Below are positions 9,214 to 17,635 of a DNA stretch of 64,000 nt, in pieces. Numbering within the stretch: the stretch's first letter is position 1; the number at the start of each line of letters is the position of its first letter. The translations under genes and the position numbers were made by a program. This DNA comes from an uncultured Roseibium sp. (GTDB taxonomy: Bacteria; Pseudomonadota; Alphaproteobacteria; Rhizobiales; Stappiaceae), in the NCBI RefSeq assembly GCF_947496995.1, contig NZ_CANMFD010000001.1:802692-866691 (forward strand), written 5' to 3'. The notes under the pieces were generated by a model. The model worked only from the letters and a program-made list of their open reading frames with translations, was not told the origin of the DNA and made no database searches.

Positions 9214-9489
9214 GAATTCGCTTATCTGCTGTGCAGATCGTAAAATTGCCTGAAAAAGCATCACGTGTCCGAAAAATCGGCAGCTTTTTCAGTTGACGTC
9301 GGCGTTGCGGCTGGTCATGATCTGAAGAAATCCTCACTTGGTGAAGAAATTTTCAGGCGACGCAATTCGAGAATCGCCTGGCAAAAACAAAAAAGCTTCG
9401 AAACGAAGCAAGGCGTGAGCGGCGGTGATCGGAATTCGGACGTGTTTCCGGTCATGCGGGCTGTTTTCAGGGGAAGGTGTCGAGGCGGA

Positions 9490-10473
9490 ATGCAGGTGCG
9501 CGACGACGACTGGACATCGCATATGGCCATCCGGGCGGCCTGGCTTTCCTTCGTGGGTGGCCGGACGCAGGGAGAGATCGCCTCTCAGCTCGGGGTGTCG
9601 CCGGCAAAGGTCCATCGCCTGATCGCTCATGCCCAGAAAGCCGGATACGTGAAGTTCCAGGTCGATGGGCGGCCGATGGAATGCCTCAATCTGGAAAATG
9701 AACTCACCGGTCACTTCCACCTGACGAATTGCATCGTCGCTCCGGATCTCGGCGGCGGCGACGATGACAGTGCTGTGCGGGCGGTTGCCGCTTCCGGGGC
9801 GCAGTTCCTTGCGGCTCTCCTGAGTGGATCGAACCTCACCCGGCTTGGGGTCGGCATGGGGCGCACGCTCACGGCCACCGTCGAGGCGCTGCCGAAAATC
9901 GCCCGCCCGGATCTGGAGATCATGTCGATCTGCGGGTCGCTGACGCGGACACTTGCCGCCAACCCCTATGATATCATCCAGAAGATGCAGGAACGCACCG
10001 GCGGGGTCGGTTATTACCTGCCAGTGCCGTATTTTGCCGAAAACCGCCACGAGAAGGCGATGTTCCTGACCCAGCGCAGCGTGCAGGATCTCATGGCGCG
10101 CGCTGGTGAATCCGATGCCTTCCTCGTTGGTATCGGTTCGGTGGAGAACGAAGGCCACCTGGTGCGGCGTGGGATGATTTCGAAGCAGGAACAGGAAGAA
10201 TTGCTGTCAGTCGGCGCCGTCTGTGATTTGATGGGCCGGTTCTTGACGCTTGACGGAAAACTGGCGCCCGATACGCTCGGCGATTGTGCCGTCGGGCTGC
10301 ACTTCGACGAAGTGCGTGGCAGCCGCGTGATTGCGCTGGTGGGCGGGGAAAGCAAGGTGGATGCCACACTTGCAGCCCTGCGCACCGGTGTCATTACCGA
10401 CCTGGTGACCGACGAGACCCTCGCGAGGGCTCTGAGCACACGGGCCGGATTGCAACTGGCACAGTCCGCATGA
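9490..10473 (+). CDS. SorC/DeoR-type sugar-binding transcriptional regulator
   Basis: Cytoplasmic regulator of 327 residues. An N-terminal helix-turn-helix (GRTQGEIASQLGVSPAKVHRLIAHAQ, about residues 23-48) is followed by the SorC-type sugar-phosphate-binding domain with VGMGRTLTATVEALP and the C-terminal AVGLHFDE...LVGGESK segment. The ATG at 9490 follows GAGGCGG; an in-frame extension to 9265 would add 75 residues of non-family sequence. Position directly upstream of the nucleoside transporter and deo genes suggests it is the local repressor, sensing a pentose phosphate such as deoxyribose-5-phosphate or ribose-5-phosphate. That effector is inferred from DeoR-type relatives. Confidence 0.9.
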   Translation: MQVRDDDWTSHMAIRAAWLSFVGGRTQGEIASQLGVSPAKVHRLIAHAQKAGYVKFQVDGRPMECLNLENELTGHFHLTNCIVAPDLGGGDDDSAVRAVAASGAQFLAALLSGSNLTRLGVGMGRTLTATVEALPKIARPDLEIMSICGSLTRTLAANPYDIIQKMQERTGGVGYYLPVPYFAENRHEKAMFLTQRSVQDLMARAGESDAFLVGIGSVENEGHLVRRGMISKQEQEELLSVGAVCDLMGRFLTLDGKLAPDTLGDCAVGLHFDEVRGSRVIALVGGESKVDATLAALRTGVITDLVTDETLARALSTRAGLQLAQSA

Positions 10474-10540
10474 CGCGGCTGGGCCACGAGGGGAAACGGG
10501 TCGGCCGAAGGCAGGCCCCCGCATGTCGGAGGACATACAC

Positions 10541-11542
10541 GTGAAAAAGTTTCTAACCATCGGCACGGCGCTTGCCGGACTGGCCTTGTCGGCCATGAGC
10601 GCGGCAGCGGCGGATATCCAGCCGGCCGTTCTCTACGATCTGGGCGGCCGTTTCGACAAGTCGTTCAACGAAGGTGCGTATAACGGCGCTGAAAAGTTCA
10701 AGGAAGACAACGGCGTCGAATACCGGGATTTCGAAATCCAGAACGACAGCCAGCGTGAACAGGCGCTGCGCAACTTCGCCAAGCGCGGCATGAACCCGAT
10801 CGTTGCCATCGGCTTCTCCCAGGCCAACGCGGTGGAAAAGGTCGCCAAGGAATTTCCGGACACCCAGTTCGCCATCGTCGACATGGTCGTCGACCTGCCG
10901 AACGTGCGGTCCATTCTCTTCAAGGAACACGAAGGCTCCTATATCGTCGGCATGATGGCGGCGATGTCCTCCAAGACCGGCAAGGTCGGTTTCGTCGGCG
11001 GCATGGACATTCCGCTGATCAGCAAATTCTCCTGCGGTTACAAGCAGGGCGTGCTGGCCGTGAATCCCGACGCTGAAGTCTTCGAAAACATGACCGGGAC
11101 CACGGGCGCTGCCTGGAACGACCCTGTGAAGGGTGGCGAACTGGCCAAGTCCCAGTTCGACCGTGGCGCGGACGTCGTCTACCACGCGGCCGGTGGCACC
11201 GGAATTGGCGTGCTGCAGGCGGCTGCCGACAGTGGCAAGCTTGGCATTGGCGTTGACAGCAACCAGAACGGCCTGCATCCCGGTTCCGTTCTGACCTCCA
11301 TGCTGAAACGCGTCGATATCGCCGTCTATCAGGCATTTGAAGACGCGCAGAACGACGCGTGGACGTCCGGCTTCGAGGTTCTCGGATTGAAAGAGGGCGG
11401 TGTCGACTGGGCTCTGGACGACAACAATGCTCCTCTCGTTTCCGACGAGATGAAGGCTGCTGTCGAAGAAGCGACCCAGAAGATCATCTCCGGCGAAATC
11501 GAAGTGCATGACTACATGGCCGATCAGGCCTGCCCGGTCTGA
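10541..11542 (+). CDS. BMP-family ABC transporter substrate-binding protein (nucleoside type), first copy
   Basis: Periplasmic binding protein of the basic membrane protein family, which binds nucleosides for ABC import. I place the start at GTG 10541: CGGAGGA lies seven bases upstream, and translation gives a clean signal peptide (KKFLTIGTALAGLALSAMSAAAA, cleavage before ADIQP). The ATG at 10523 would put the ribosome site inside the gene. The mature protein has GGRFDKSFNEGAYNG, VDMVVDLPNVRS, GFVGGMDIP and AAGGTGIGVLQAA, all typical of BMP proteins. It is closely related to the next gene; the pair is a tandem duplication. A strong hairpin follows at 11571-11606, which could raise the level of this binding protein relative to downstream genes. 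Confidence 0.93.
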   Translation: MKKFLTIGTALAGLALSAMSAAAADIQPAVLYDLGGRFDKSFNEGAYNGAEKFKEDNGVEYRDFEIQNDSQREQALRNFAKRGMNPIVAIGFSQANAVEKVAKEFPDTQFAIVDMVVDLPNVRSILFKEHEGSYIVGMMAAMSSKTGKVGFVGGMDIPLISKFSCGYKQGVLAVNPDAEVFENMTGTTGAAWNDPVKGGELAKSQFDRGADVVYHAAGGTGIGVLQAAADSGKLGIGVDSNQNGLHPGSVLTSMLKRVDIAVYQAFEDAQNDAWTSGFEVLGLKEGGVDWALDDNNAPLVSDEMKAAVEEATQKIISGEIEVHDYMADQACPV

Positions 11543-11570
11543 GGCAAGCTCAGATCCGCACATAAGAACC

Positions 11571-11606
11571 GGCCTGCCTTCACGGACAATCGCGTGAAGG
11601 CAGGCC
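11571..11606 (+). other. Intercistronic hairpin between the two BMP genes
   Basis: A perfect 14-base stem (GGCCTGCCTTCACG paired with CGTGAAGGCAGGCC) closes an eight-base loop. No run of T follows at once, so it looks more like an mRNA 3'-end stabiliser or a partial terminator than a full stop. Such hairpins are known after binding-protein genes in ABC operons. Confidence 0.7.
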
Positions 11607-11702
11607 GATCGATCTCGAAGTTTCAAAAATATCCTGTCCGTGTTCATCCGGATGCGGAAGACACGGGGAATGTCTGCCGCCGGGCAGGTTGAGGGGGACC
11701 GA

Positions 11703-12698
11703 ATGATCCGATTCACGTCTGTCGTCTTCTCTACGGCGATCGCCACCGTGCTCGCCGCGGCCACAGCCTTTGCCGAACCAGCGATCGTCTATTCCGTCGG
11801 CGGCAAGTTCGATGGCTCCTTCAACGAAAGCGCCTATACCGGTGTGAAGCGGTTTCAGGACGAGACCGGCAGCCCGGTCCGCGAGTTCGAGCTGGAGCGC
11901 GATGCCCAGAGCCTGCAGGCGTTACGGAATTTTGCCAGTCGCGGTTTTGAGCCGGTCGTCGTCATCGGCTTCAATCAGGCCAACGCCCTTACCCAGACGG
12001 CCCCGAATTTTCCGGAGACGGATTTTACCATCGTCGACATGGTCGTCGACGAGCCGAATGTTCGCTCCTACGTTTTCCAGGAGCAGGAAGGCGCTTATCT
12101 CGCCGGCCTGCTCGCGGCCATGGCCTCCAAAAGCGGCACCATCGGTTTTGTCGGCGGTATGGACATCCCGATCATCCGGCGCTTTTTGTGCGGTTACAAG
12201 CAGGGCGCGCTGGACGTCAATCCGGACGTCAGGGTGCTCTTCAACATGACCGGCGACACACCGGCTGCCTTCGCCGATCCGATCCGCGGCGGCGAACTGG
12301 CGACCGTGCAGATACGGCGAGGGGCCGACGTCATCATCCAGGCCGCTGGCGGCACGGGTATCGGTGTCCTGCAAAAGGCGGCCGATGCCGGAATTCTCGG
12401 CATCGGGACCGACAGCAACCAGAACGGCCTGCATCCCGGCAAAGTGCTGACCTCCATTCGCAAGCGTATCGACACTGCGGTCTATGACAGCTTCCTCGCG
12501 GCCCGCAATGGAACCTTCACCCCTGGTATCCGGGTGCTGGGCGTGGCCGATGGTGGTATGGATTGGGTGCTGGACGACAACAACAGGGACCTCATCACGC
12601 CGGAGATGGAAGCGGCTGTGGAGGCGGCGGTCGCGGGTATTTCCGACGGATCCGTCAAGGTGCATGACGTCGTCTCCGAAGGGGCATGTCCTTTTTAG
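11703..12698 (+). CDS. BMP-family ABC transporter substrate-binding protein (nucleoside type), second copy
   Basis: A second periplasmic binding protein of 331 residues. The start at 11703 is preceded by GAGGGGGA and gives a signal peptide (IRFTSVVFSTAIATVLAAATAFA, cleavage before EPAIVY). It shares long blocks with the first copy, including VDMVVD, GFVGGMDIP, CGYKQG, QAAGGTGIGVLQ and DSNQNGLHPG, and both end in a Cys-Pro-hydrophobic tail. Differences lie mostly in surface segments. It may give the same membrane complex a different nucleoside range; this is inference. Confidence 0.92.
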   Translation: MIRFTSVVFSTAIATVLAAATAFAEPAIVYSVGGKFDGSFNESAYTGVKRFQDETGSPVREFELERDAQSLQALRNFASRGFEPVVVIGFNQANALTQTAPNFPETDFTIVDMVVDEPNVRSYVFQEQEGAYLAGLLAAMASKSGTIGFVGGMDIPIIRRFLCGYKQGALDVNPDVRVLFNMTGDTPAAFADPIRGGELATVQIRRGADVIIQAAGGTGIGVLQKAADAGILGIGTDSNQNGLHPGKVLTSIRKRIDTAVYDSFLAARNGTFTPGIRVLGVADGGMDWVLDDNNRDLITPEMEAAVEAAVAGISDGSVKVHDVVSEGACPF

Positions 12699-12746
12699 GC
12701 AACGCGCGTCACGCTGCAGACCGGTAAGATCCGAAGGGGCGAAACA

Positions 12747-12785
12747 ATGACAAAGAAAATCCGTCGGGCCTGGGGGAAGGCATGA
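12747..12785 (+). CDS. Possible 12-codon leader peptide overlapping the ABC ATPase start
   Basis: ATG at 12747 opens a 12-codon frame reading MTKKIRRAWGKA. AAGGGGC lies about six bases upstream, a good ribosome site. Its TGA stop overlaps the ATG of the next gene as ATGA (12782-12785), the same coupling used by larger genes in this operon. The peptide is basic. It could set the expression of the ATPase by translational coupling. A chance frame of this length is possible, so confidence is low. Confidence 0.35.
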   Translation: MTKKIRRAWGKA

Positions 12786-14338
12786 ACGAAACGCCGGCAA
12801 TCGAACTGCGCGGGATCAACAAGAGCTTTGGTCCGGTCCATGCCAACAAGGACATCGACCTTGTGGTGAAGAAGGGGTCCATTCACGGGATCATCGGAGA
12901 GAACGGCGCGGGCAAGTCCACGCTCATGTCGATCCTCTACGGGTTTTACCACGCCGATGACGGCGACATTCTTGTCAACGGCAAGAAGGTCACGATTGCC
13001 GATTCCAAGGCGGCCATCGGCATGGGCATCGGCATGGTGCATCAGCACTTCATGCTGGTCGACAATTTCTCCGTTCTGGAAAACATTGTTCTGGGCGCGG
13101 AAGACAGCGCCATGCTGGCCGGAGGCCTCGACAGGGCGCGCATCGAGCTGAAGCGCCTGGAAGAGGAATATGAACTGCGCGTCGATCCGGACGCGCTCAT
13201 TCAGGACTTGCCTGTCGGCCTTCAGCAGCGGGTGGAAATCCTGAAAGCACTGTACCGCAGCGCCGAGGTCCTGATCCTCGATGAGCCGACCGGAGTTCTG
13301 ACCCCGCCGGAAGCCGATCACCTGTTCAAGATTCTCGAGGTCCTGAAGAACGAAGGCAAGACCATCTTGCTGATCACGCACAAGCTGCGCGAAATCATGG
13401 CCGCGACCGACAGCGTCTCCGTCATGCGCCGCGGTGAAATGGTGGCGACCCGTGAAACCCGCAACACCTCCATGGAAGAACTAGCCGAGCTGATGGTTGG
13501 CCGCAGCGTGCTTCTGCGGGTCGACAAGAAACCGGCCGTGGCCGCGGAGCCGGTCATGCAGGTCGAGAACCTGTCCGTGACCGACCAACGCGGTGTTCAG
13601 GTGGTCAAGGACGTAAGCTTTTCCGTCCGCGCCGGCGAGATTGTCGGCATAGCCGGTGTCTCGGGCAACGGTCAGTCGGAGCTGCTGGAAACGCTCGCCG
13701 GCATTCGCCGGGCGACCGGTGGCACGCTCAGGATCAACGGTGAAACAATCGATCTGGGCACCAGCACTCTGGACGCGGCGGACATGCGGGCAAAAAGCAT
13801 GGGGCACGTCCCGGAAGACCGTCACCGCATGGGTCTGATCAACAGTTTTGCCGAATACGAGAATTCCATTCTCGGCTATCACCGCGATCCTGCCTATTCC
13901 AGCGGTCTTTTGATGAATATTGCCGCCATCAAGGAAAACGCGGTCGCCGAGATCGAAAAATACGACATTCGTCCCCCCAATCCGATGCTCAAGACCGCCA
14001 GTTTTTCCGGGGGCAATCAGCAGAAGATCGTGCTGGCGCGTGAAATCGAACGGGACCCGGACGTGCTGCTGGTCGGCCAGCCGACTCGCGGTGTCGATAT
14101 CGGTGCTATCGAGTTCATTCACAGCCGCCTGGTGGAATTGCGCGATGCCGGCAAGGGTATCCTGCTGGTCTCGGTGGAGCTCGATGAAATCCGCGCGCTT
14201 GCGGACCGGATACTGGTGATGTTTGACGGCAGGATCGTCGGCGAGCGCGGCGCCAACGCGGACGAAGGCGAACTCGGCCTGCTCATGGCGGGTGTTGAGG
14301 ACCAAGCGAAAATGTCTGTAGAAGGAAGCGCCCGATGA
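12782..14338 (+). CDS. Nucleoside/sugar-type ABC transporter ATP-binding protein (two ATPase domains)
   Basis: Cytoplasmic ATPase of 518 residues with two fused nucleotide-binding domains, as in ribose and nucleoside importers. Domain 1 has Walker A GENGAGKST with the lysine at residue 45, a variant signature LPVGLQQRVEI and Walker B LILDEPTG. Domain 2 has a degenerate Walker A (GVSGNGQSE, lacking the GKS), signature FSGGNQQKIVLAREIE and a changed Walker B end, VGQPTRG. That asymmetry is normal in the family, with one hydrolytic site. It overlaps the following permease by four bases and serves the two BMP proteins upstream. Confidence 0.94.
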   Translation: MNETPAIELRGINKSFGPVHANKDIDLVVKKGSIHGIIGENGAGKSTLMSILYGFYHADDGDILVNGKKVTIADSKAAIGMGIGMVHQHFMLVDNFSVLENIVLGAEDSAMLAGGLDRARIELKRLEEEYELRVDPDALIQDLPVGLQQRVEILKALYRSAEVLILDEPTGVLTPPEADHLFKILEVLKNEGKTILLITHKLREIMAATDSVSVMRRGEMVATRETRNTSMEELAELMVGRSVLLRVDKKPAVAAEPVMQVENLSVTDQRGVQVVKDVSFSVRAGEIVGIAGVSGNGQSELLETLAGIRRATGGTLRINGETIDLGTSTLDAADMRAKSMGHVPEDRHRMGLINSFAEYENSILGYHRDPAYSSGLLMNIAAIKENAVAEIEKYDIRPPNPMLKTASFSGGNQQKIVLAREIERDPDVLLVGQPTRGVDIGAIEFIHSRLVELRDAGKGILLVSVELDEIRALADRILVMFDGRIVGERGANADEGELGLLMAGVEDQAKMSVEGSAR

Positions 14339-15441
14339 GTGCCGGTCAGCTCCCGCGCTGGGTCGATTACGGCCTGATCCCGTTCGTCAATCTGGCGGCA
14401 GCCTTTCTGGTGTCCGGCCTTGTGGTCGTCCTGATCGGAGAAAACCCGCTGGAAGCGGTGCGGATCCTGATCTGGGGTTCGCTGGGCTATGGCGAAGGCA
14501 TCGGCTTCACGCTGTTTTACGCCACCAACTTCATCTTTACCGGGCTTGCCGTCGCCGTTGCCTTCCATGCCGGGCTGTTCAACATCGGCGGCGAGGGCCA
14601 GGCCTATATCGGCGGGCTCGGGGTCACCTTCGCCTGTCTTGCCCTCGACCACATCGTGCCATGGTACGTGACGCTGCCTTTCGCGATCATCGGCTCGGCG
14701 CTGATGGGGGCCGCCTGGGCGTTCATCCCCGCCTGGCTGCAGGCGACACGCGGCAGCCATGTGGTCATCACCACAATCATGTTCAACTTCATCGCCTCGT
14801 CGCTGATGGTCTATCTGCTCAACAGCGCGCTGAAGAAACCGGGCTCCATGCAGCCGGAAACACGAACGTTCGAGGCGGGCGGCCGGTTGCCGTTCCTGAA
14901 CGACGTCTTTCCTTCCTTCGGCTTCGGCTATGCTCCGGTGAACCTGTCCCTGTTCGTCGCACTCGCAGCCTGCGTCCTGATCTGGCTGCTGATCTGGCGG
15001 ACGAAGCTCGGCTTTGAAATCCGCTCCTTCGGCGCCAACGCGACGGCGGCCGTCTATGCCGGTATTTCACCCGTGCGCACCATCGTCATCACCATGCTGA
15101 TTTCCGGCGGGCTTGCGGGCATGATGGCGATCAACGAGATCATGGGATCGCAGCACCGCCTGTTGATCGATTTTGTCGCCGGCTACGGCTTTGTCGGCAT
15201 CGCGGTGGCCCTGATGGGACGAGCGCATCCGGTCGGTATCGTTCTGGCGGCGATCCTGTTCGGCATGCTCTACCAGGGGGGCGCGGAGCTGTCCTTCGAA
15301 ATGCCGAACATCACCCGCGACATGATCATTGTCATCCAGGGCCTGGTCATCCTGTTTGCCGGCGCGCTTGAACACATGTTCCGGCCGGCCATCACCGCGT
15401 TGTTCATGCCTTCACAGGCGCATGCGGCGGAGGAGGCGTAA
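14335..15441 (+). CDS. Nucleoside-type ABC transporter permease, subunit 1
   Basis: Inner-membrane protein of 368 residues with about eight to ten hydrophobic segments. It has the BPD_transp_2 family traits, such as FNIGGEGQAYIGG and the late SGGLAGMMAINEIMGSQHRL and GFVGIAVALMGRAHP. It overlaps the ATPase by ATGA and the second permease begins two bases after its stop. It should pair with that protein as a heterodimer forming the nucleoside channel. Confidence 0.93.
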   Translation: MSAGQLPRWVDYGLIPFVNLAAAFLVSGLVVVLIGENPLEAVRILIWGSLGYGEGIGFTLFYATNFIFTGLAVAVAFHAGLFNIGGEGQAYIGGLGVTFACLALDHIVPWYVTLPFAIIGSALMGAAWAFIPAWLQATRGSHVVITTIMFNFIASSLMVYLLNSALKKPGSMQPETRTFEAGGRLPFLNDVFPSFGFGYAPVNLSLFVALAACVLIWLLIWRTKLGFEIRSFGANATAAVYAGISPVRTIVITMLISGGLAGMMAINEIMGSQHRLLIDFVAGYGFVGIAVALMGRAHPVGIVLAAILFGMLYQGGAELSFEMPNITRDMIIVIQGLVILFAGALEHMFRPAITALFMPSQAHAAEEA

Positions 15442-15443
15442 TC

Positions 15444-16412
15444 ATGTTCGAGACCCTCATCCTTATCCTCGATTCCACCGTCCGCCTGTCGACGCCGCTG
15501 CTGCTGGCCTGTCTTGCCGGGCTTTATTCCGAGCGCTCGGGCGTTGTCGATATCGGCCTGGAAGGCAAGATGCTCGGGGCCGCCTTTGGTGCCGGAGCCG
15601 TCGCCTATGTCACGGCAAACGCCTGGCTTGGCCTGTTGGCCGGCATCGGCGTGTCCGTTGCGCTGGGCCTGCTGCATGGCTTCGCCTCGATCAGCAATCG
15701 CGGCAACCAGATCGTATCCGGCGTGGCCATCAACTTTCTGGCGGCCGGCCTCACGGCGCTGCTCGGCCAGACATGGTTCCGCCAGGGGGGACGAACTCCG
15801 GCCCTGCCCGAGGGGGGCCGGTTCAGGGATATCGTCTGGCCATATGCCGAACAATTACGCGACGTACCGGTGATCGGGCCGCTCTACAGCGAGCTTCTGT
15901 CCGGGCACAATATCCTCGTCTATGCCGGGTTCATTGCCGTTCCGCTGACATGGTGGGTGCTGTTCCGGACCCGCTTCGGTCTGCGGCTGCGTGCCGTTGG
16001 CGAAAATCCGGCAGCCGTCGACACAGCGGGGATCTCGGTCGCCTGGCTGCGGTACCGTGCGGTGATCGCCTGCGGCATTCTCTGCGGCTTCGCGGGGGCC
16101 TATCTGTCGATCGCGCAAGGGGCTGGCTTCGGCGTCAACATGACGGCGGGCAAGGGCTTCATTGCGCTGGCGGCGCTCATCTTTGCCAAGTGGCGGCCAG
16201 CCAGCGCGATGTTCGCCTGCCTGCTCTTCGGCTTCCTCGACGCGGTGGCCATCCGCATGCAGGGCCAGGAGGTCCCCGGCATCGGCGAGATCCCGGTTCA
16301 GTTCTTCCAGGCGCTGCCCTATATCCTGACGGTCATCCTGCTTGCCGGCTTCATCGGCAAGGCGGTGCCGCCGAAAGCCGCCGGAATTCCGTATCTGAAG
16401 GAACGGTCATGA
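15444..16412 (+). CDS. Nucleoside-type ABC transporter permease, subunit 2
   Basis: Inner-membrane protein of 322 residues of the BPD_transp_2 family. It starts with a hydrophobic helix, then CLAGLYSERSGVVDIGLEGKMLGAAFGA, and later ISVAWLRYRAVIACGILCGFAGAYLSIAQGAGFG, where the coupling-helix region is expected. A GGAGGAGG ribosome site precedes the ATG. Its stop overlaps the start of cdd as ATGA, so transport and deamination are directly coupled. Confidence 0.93.
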   Translation: MFETLILILDSTVRLSTPLLLACLAGLYSERSGVVDIGLEGKMLGAAFGAGAVAYVTANAWLGLLAGIGVSVALGLLHGFASISNRGNQIVSGVAINFLAAGLTALLGQTWFRQGGRTPALPEGGRFRDIVWPYAEQLRDVPVIGPLYSELLSGHNILVYAGFIAVPLTWWVLFRTRFGLRLRAVGENPAAVDTAGISVAWLRYRAVIACGILCGFAGAYLSIAQGAGFGVNMTAGKGFIALAALIFAKWRPASAMFACLLFGFLDAVAIRMQGQEVPGIGEIPVQFFQALPYILTVILLAGFIGKAVPPKAAGIPYLKERS

Positions 16413-16819
16413 GCGATCTGGACAAGCTCTTCGAAGCGGCCCGGGCGGTGCGCGAAAAGGCCTATGCGCCTTATTCAAACTTCCTGGTCGGCGCTGCTCT
16501 GCGCACTCCGGATGGCAGCGTCTTCACCGGCTGCAATGTCGAGAACGCGTCTTACCCGGTCAGCGTCTGCGCCGAGGGCGGGGCGGTCGGCGCCATGATC
16601 GCGGCCGGCTATCGCGAGATCGCGGAAGCCGTTGTCATCGGCGATGCGGCCCTGTGCACGCCCTGCGGCATGTGCCGCCAGCGGCTTAAGGAATTCGCCA
16701 CGGACGATCTGATCGTCCATGTTGCGGACTTGAACGGTATCCGCCGCAGCTTCACCATGGACGAACTGCTGCCGGCAGCGTTCGAACTGGATTACACGAC
16801 AAATAACAGGAAGGACTGA
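16409..16819 (+). CDS. cdd: Cytidine deaminase
   Basis: Deaminates cytidine and deoxycytidine to uridine and deoxyuridine. The 136-residue protein has the zinc-binding set of small tetrameric enzymes: C54 with E56 in VCAEGGAV, and C86 and C89 in TPCGMCRQ. FTGCNVENASYP is the substrate loop. The start ATG overlaps the permease stop by four bases; the reading frame stays open far upstream but that part is only the permease in another frame. The next gene follows six bases after the stop. Confidence 0.95.
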   Translation: MSDLDKLFEAARAVREKAYAPYSNFLVGAALRTPDGSVFTGCNVENASYPVSVCAEGGAVGAMIAAGYREIAEAVVIGDAALCTPCGMCRQRLKEFATDDLIVHVADLNGIRRSFTMDELLPAAFELDYTTNNRKD

Positions 16820-16825
16820 CCCTCG

Positions 16826-17635
16826 ATGAGCGGTTATGGCCATGAATGCGCGGAAATCGTCCGCGCCGCCCGCAAAGGTTCCTACAAGATCGGCATGATA
16901 CTCGGCTCAGGCCTCGGCGCGCTGGCCGAGGAGGTCGAGGATGCGGTCCGCATTCCTTATACCCATCTGACCGAATTCCCGGTCTCCACCGTAACCTCCC
17001 ATTCCAGTGAACTTGTGGCCGGCACGCTGGCCGGTGTTCCCGTGGTGATCCTGTCCGGCCGTGCCCATTATTATGAAACTGGCGACCCGTCGGTCATGCG
17101 CACGCCCGTCGAGACCCTGAAGGAGCTCGGCTGCGAGATTCTTCTGGCGACCAACGCGGCCGGCTCCCTGCGCGAAGAGGTGGCGCCGGGCTCGCCGATG
17201 CTGATCCGCGATCACATCAACTGGTCCGGCAAGAACCCGCTGATCGGCGAGGAGAACGAGAAACGCTTTCTGGACATGAGCGCTGCTTATGATCCCGAGC
17301 TGCGGGAAGCCATGAAGAAGGCTGCGGCGGAAACCGGCGATCCGATTGCCGAAGGTGTCTACATGTGGTTCTCGGGCCCTTCCTTCGAAACGCCGGCGGA
17401 AATTCGCATGGCGAAGCTGCTGGGTGCGGATGCTGTCGGCATGTCCACCGTTCCGGAAGTCATCATGGCCCGGTTCATGGGTCTCAGGGTTGCGGCCATG
17501 TCGATCGTCACCAACTACGGGGCAGGCATGCAGACCCATGCGCTTTCCCACGACGAGACCAAATCCGTCGCGCTGCAGGGCATGGAGCGCATGAAAGAGC
17601 TGGTAAGGGCATTCGTGAAGGAGGTCGGGGAATGA
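16826..17635 (+). CDS. punA: Purine nucleoside phosphorylase (trimeric class I)
   Basis: Phosphorolyses purine nucleosides to free base and (deoxy)ribose-1-phosphate. The 269 residues include MILGSGLGALAEEV (phosphate-binding), GRAHYYETGDP, LLATNAAGSL, SGPSFETPAEIRM and GMSTVPEVIMAR, all characteristic of the low-molecular-mass trimeric family. It lies between cdd and deoC, sharing ATGA with deoC. Its sugar phosphate product feeds deoB and deoC. Confidence 0.94.
   Translation: MSGYGHECAEIVRAARKGSYKIGMILGSGLGALAEEVEDAVRIPYTHLTEFPVSTVTSHSSELVAGTLAGVPVVILSGRAHYYETGDPSVMRTPVETLKELGCEILLATNAAGSLREEVAPGSPMLIRDHINWSGKNPLIGEENEKRFLDMSAAYDPELREAMKKAAAETGDPIAEGVYMWFSGPSFETPAEIRMAKLLGADAVGMSTVPEVIMARFMGLRVAAMSIVTNYGAGMQTHALSHDETKSVALQGMERMKELVRAFVKEVGE

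Larger units (their letters stand above)
8915..9489. promoter_or_regulatory. Regulatory gap between the DUF1194 gene and the SorC-type regulator
   Basis: This 575-base region is more AT-rich than its surroundings and no convincing gene is seen in it, although open frames run through. It carries the divergent 5' regions of the two flanking genes. Two similar inverted repeats with GGCA...TGCC ends lie at 9160-9172 and 9201-9213, and a related half (TGGCAAAATC) lies near 9096. They are the best candidate operators for the nucleoside operon. Confidence 0.55.

Noticed and set aside
15329-16408. Long frame upstream of and fused to cdd
   Set aside because: It is the permease gene read in another frame. 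The cytidine deaminase starts at ATG 16409 with an ATGA overlap.
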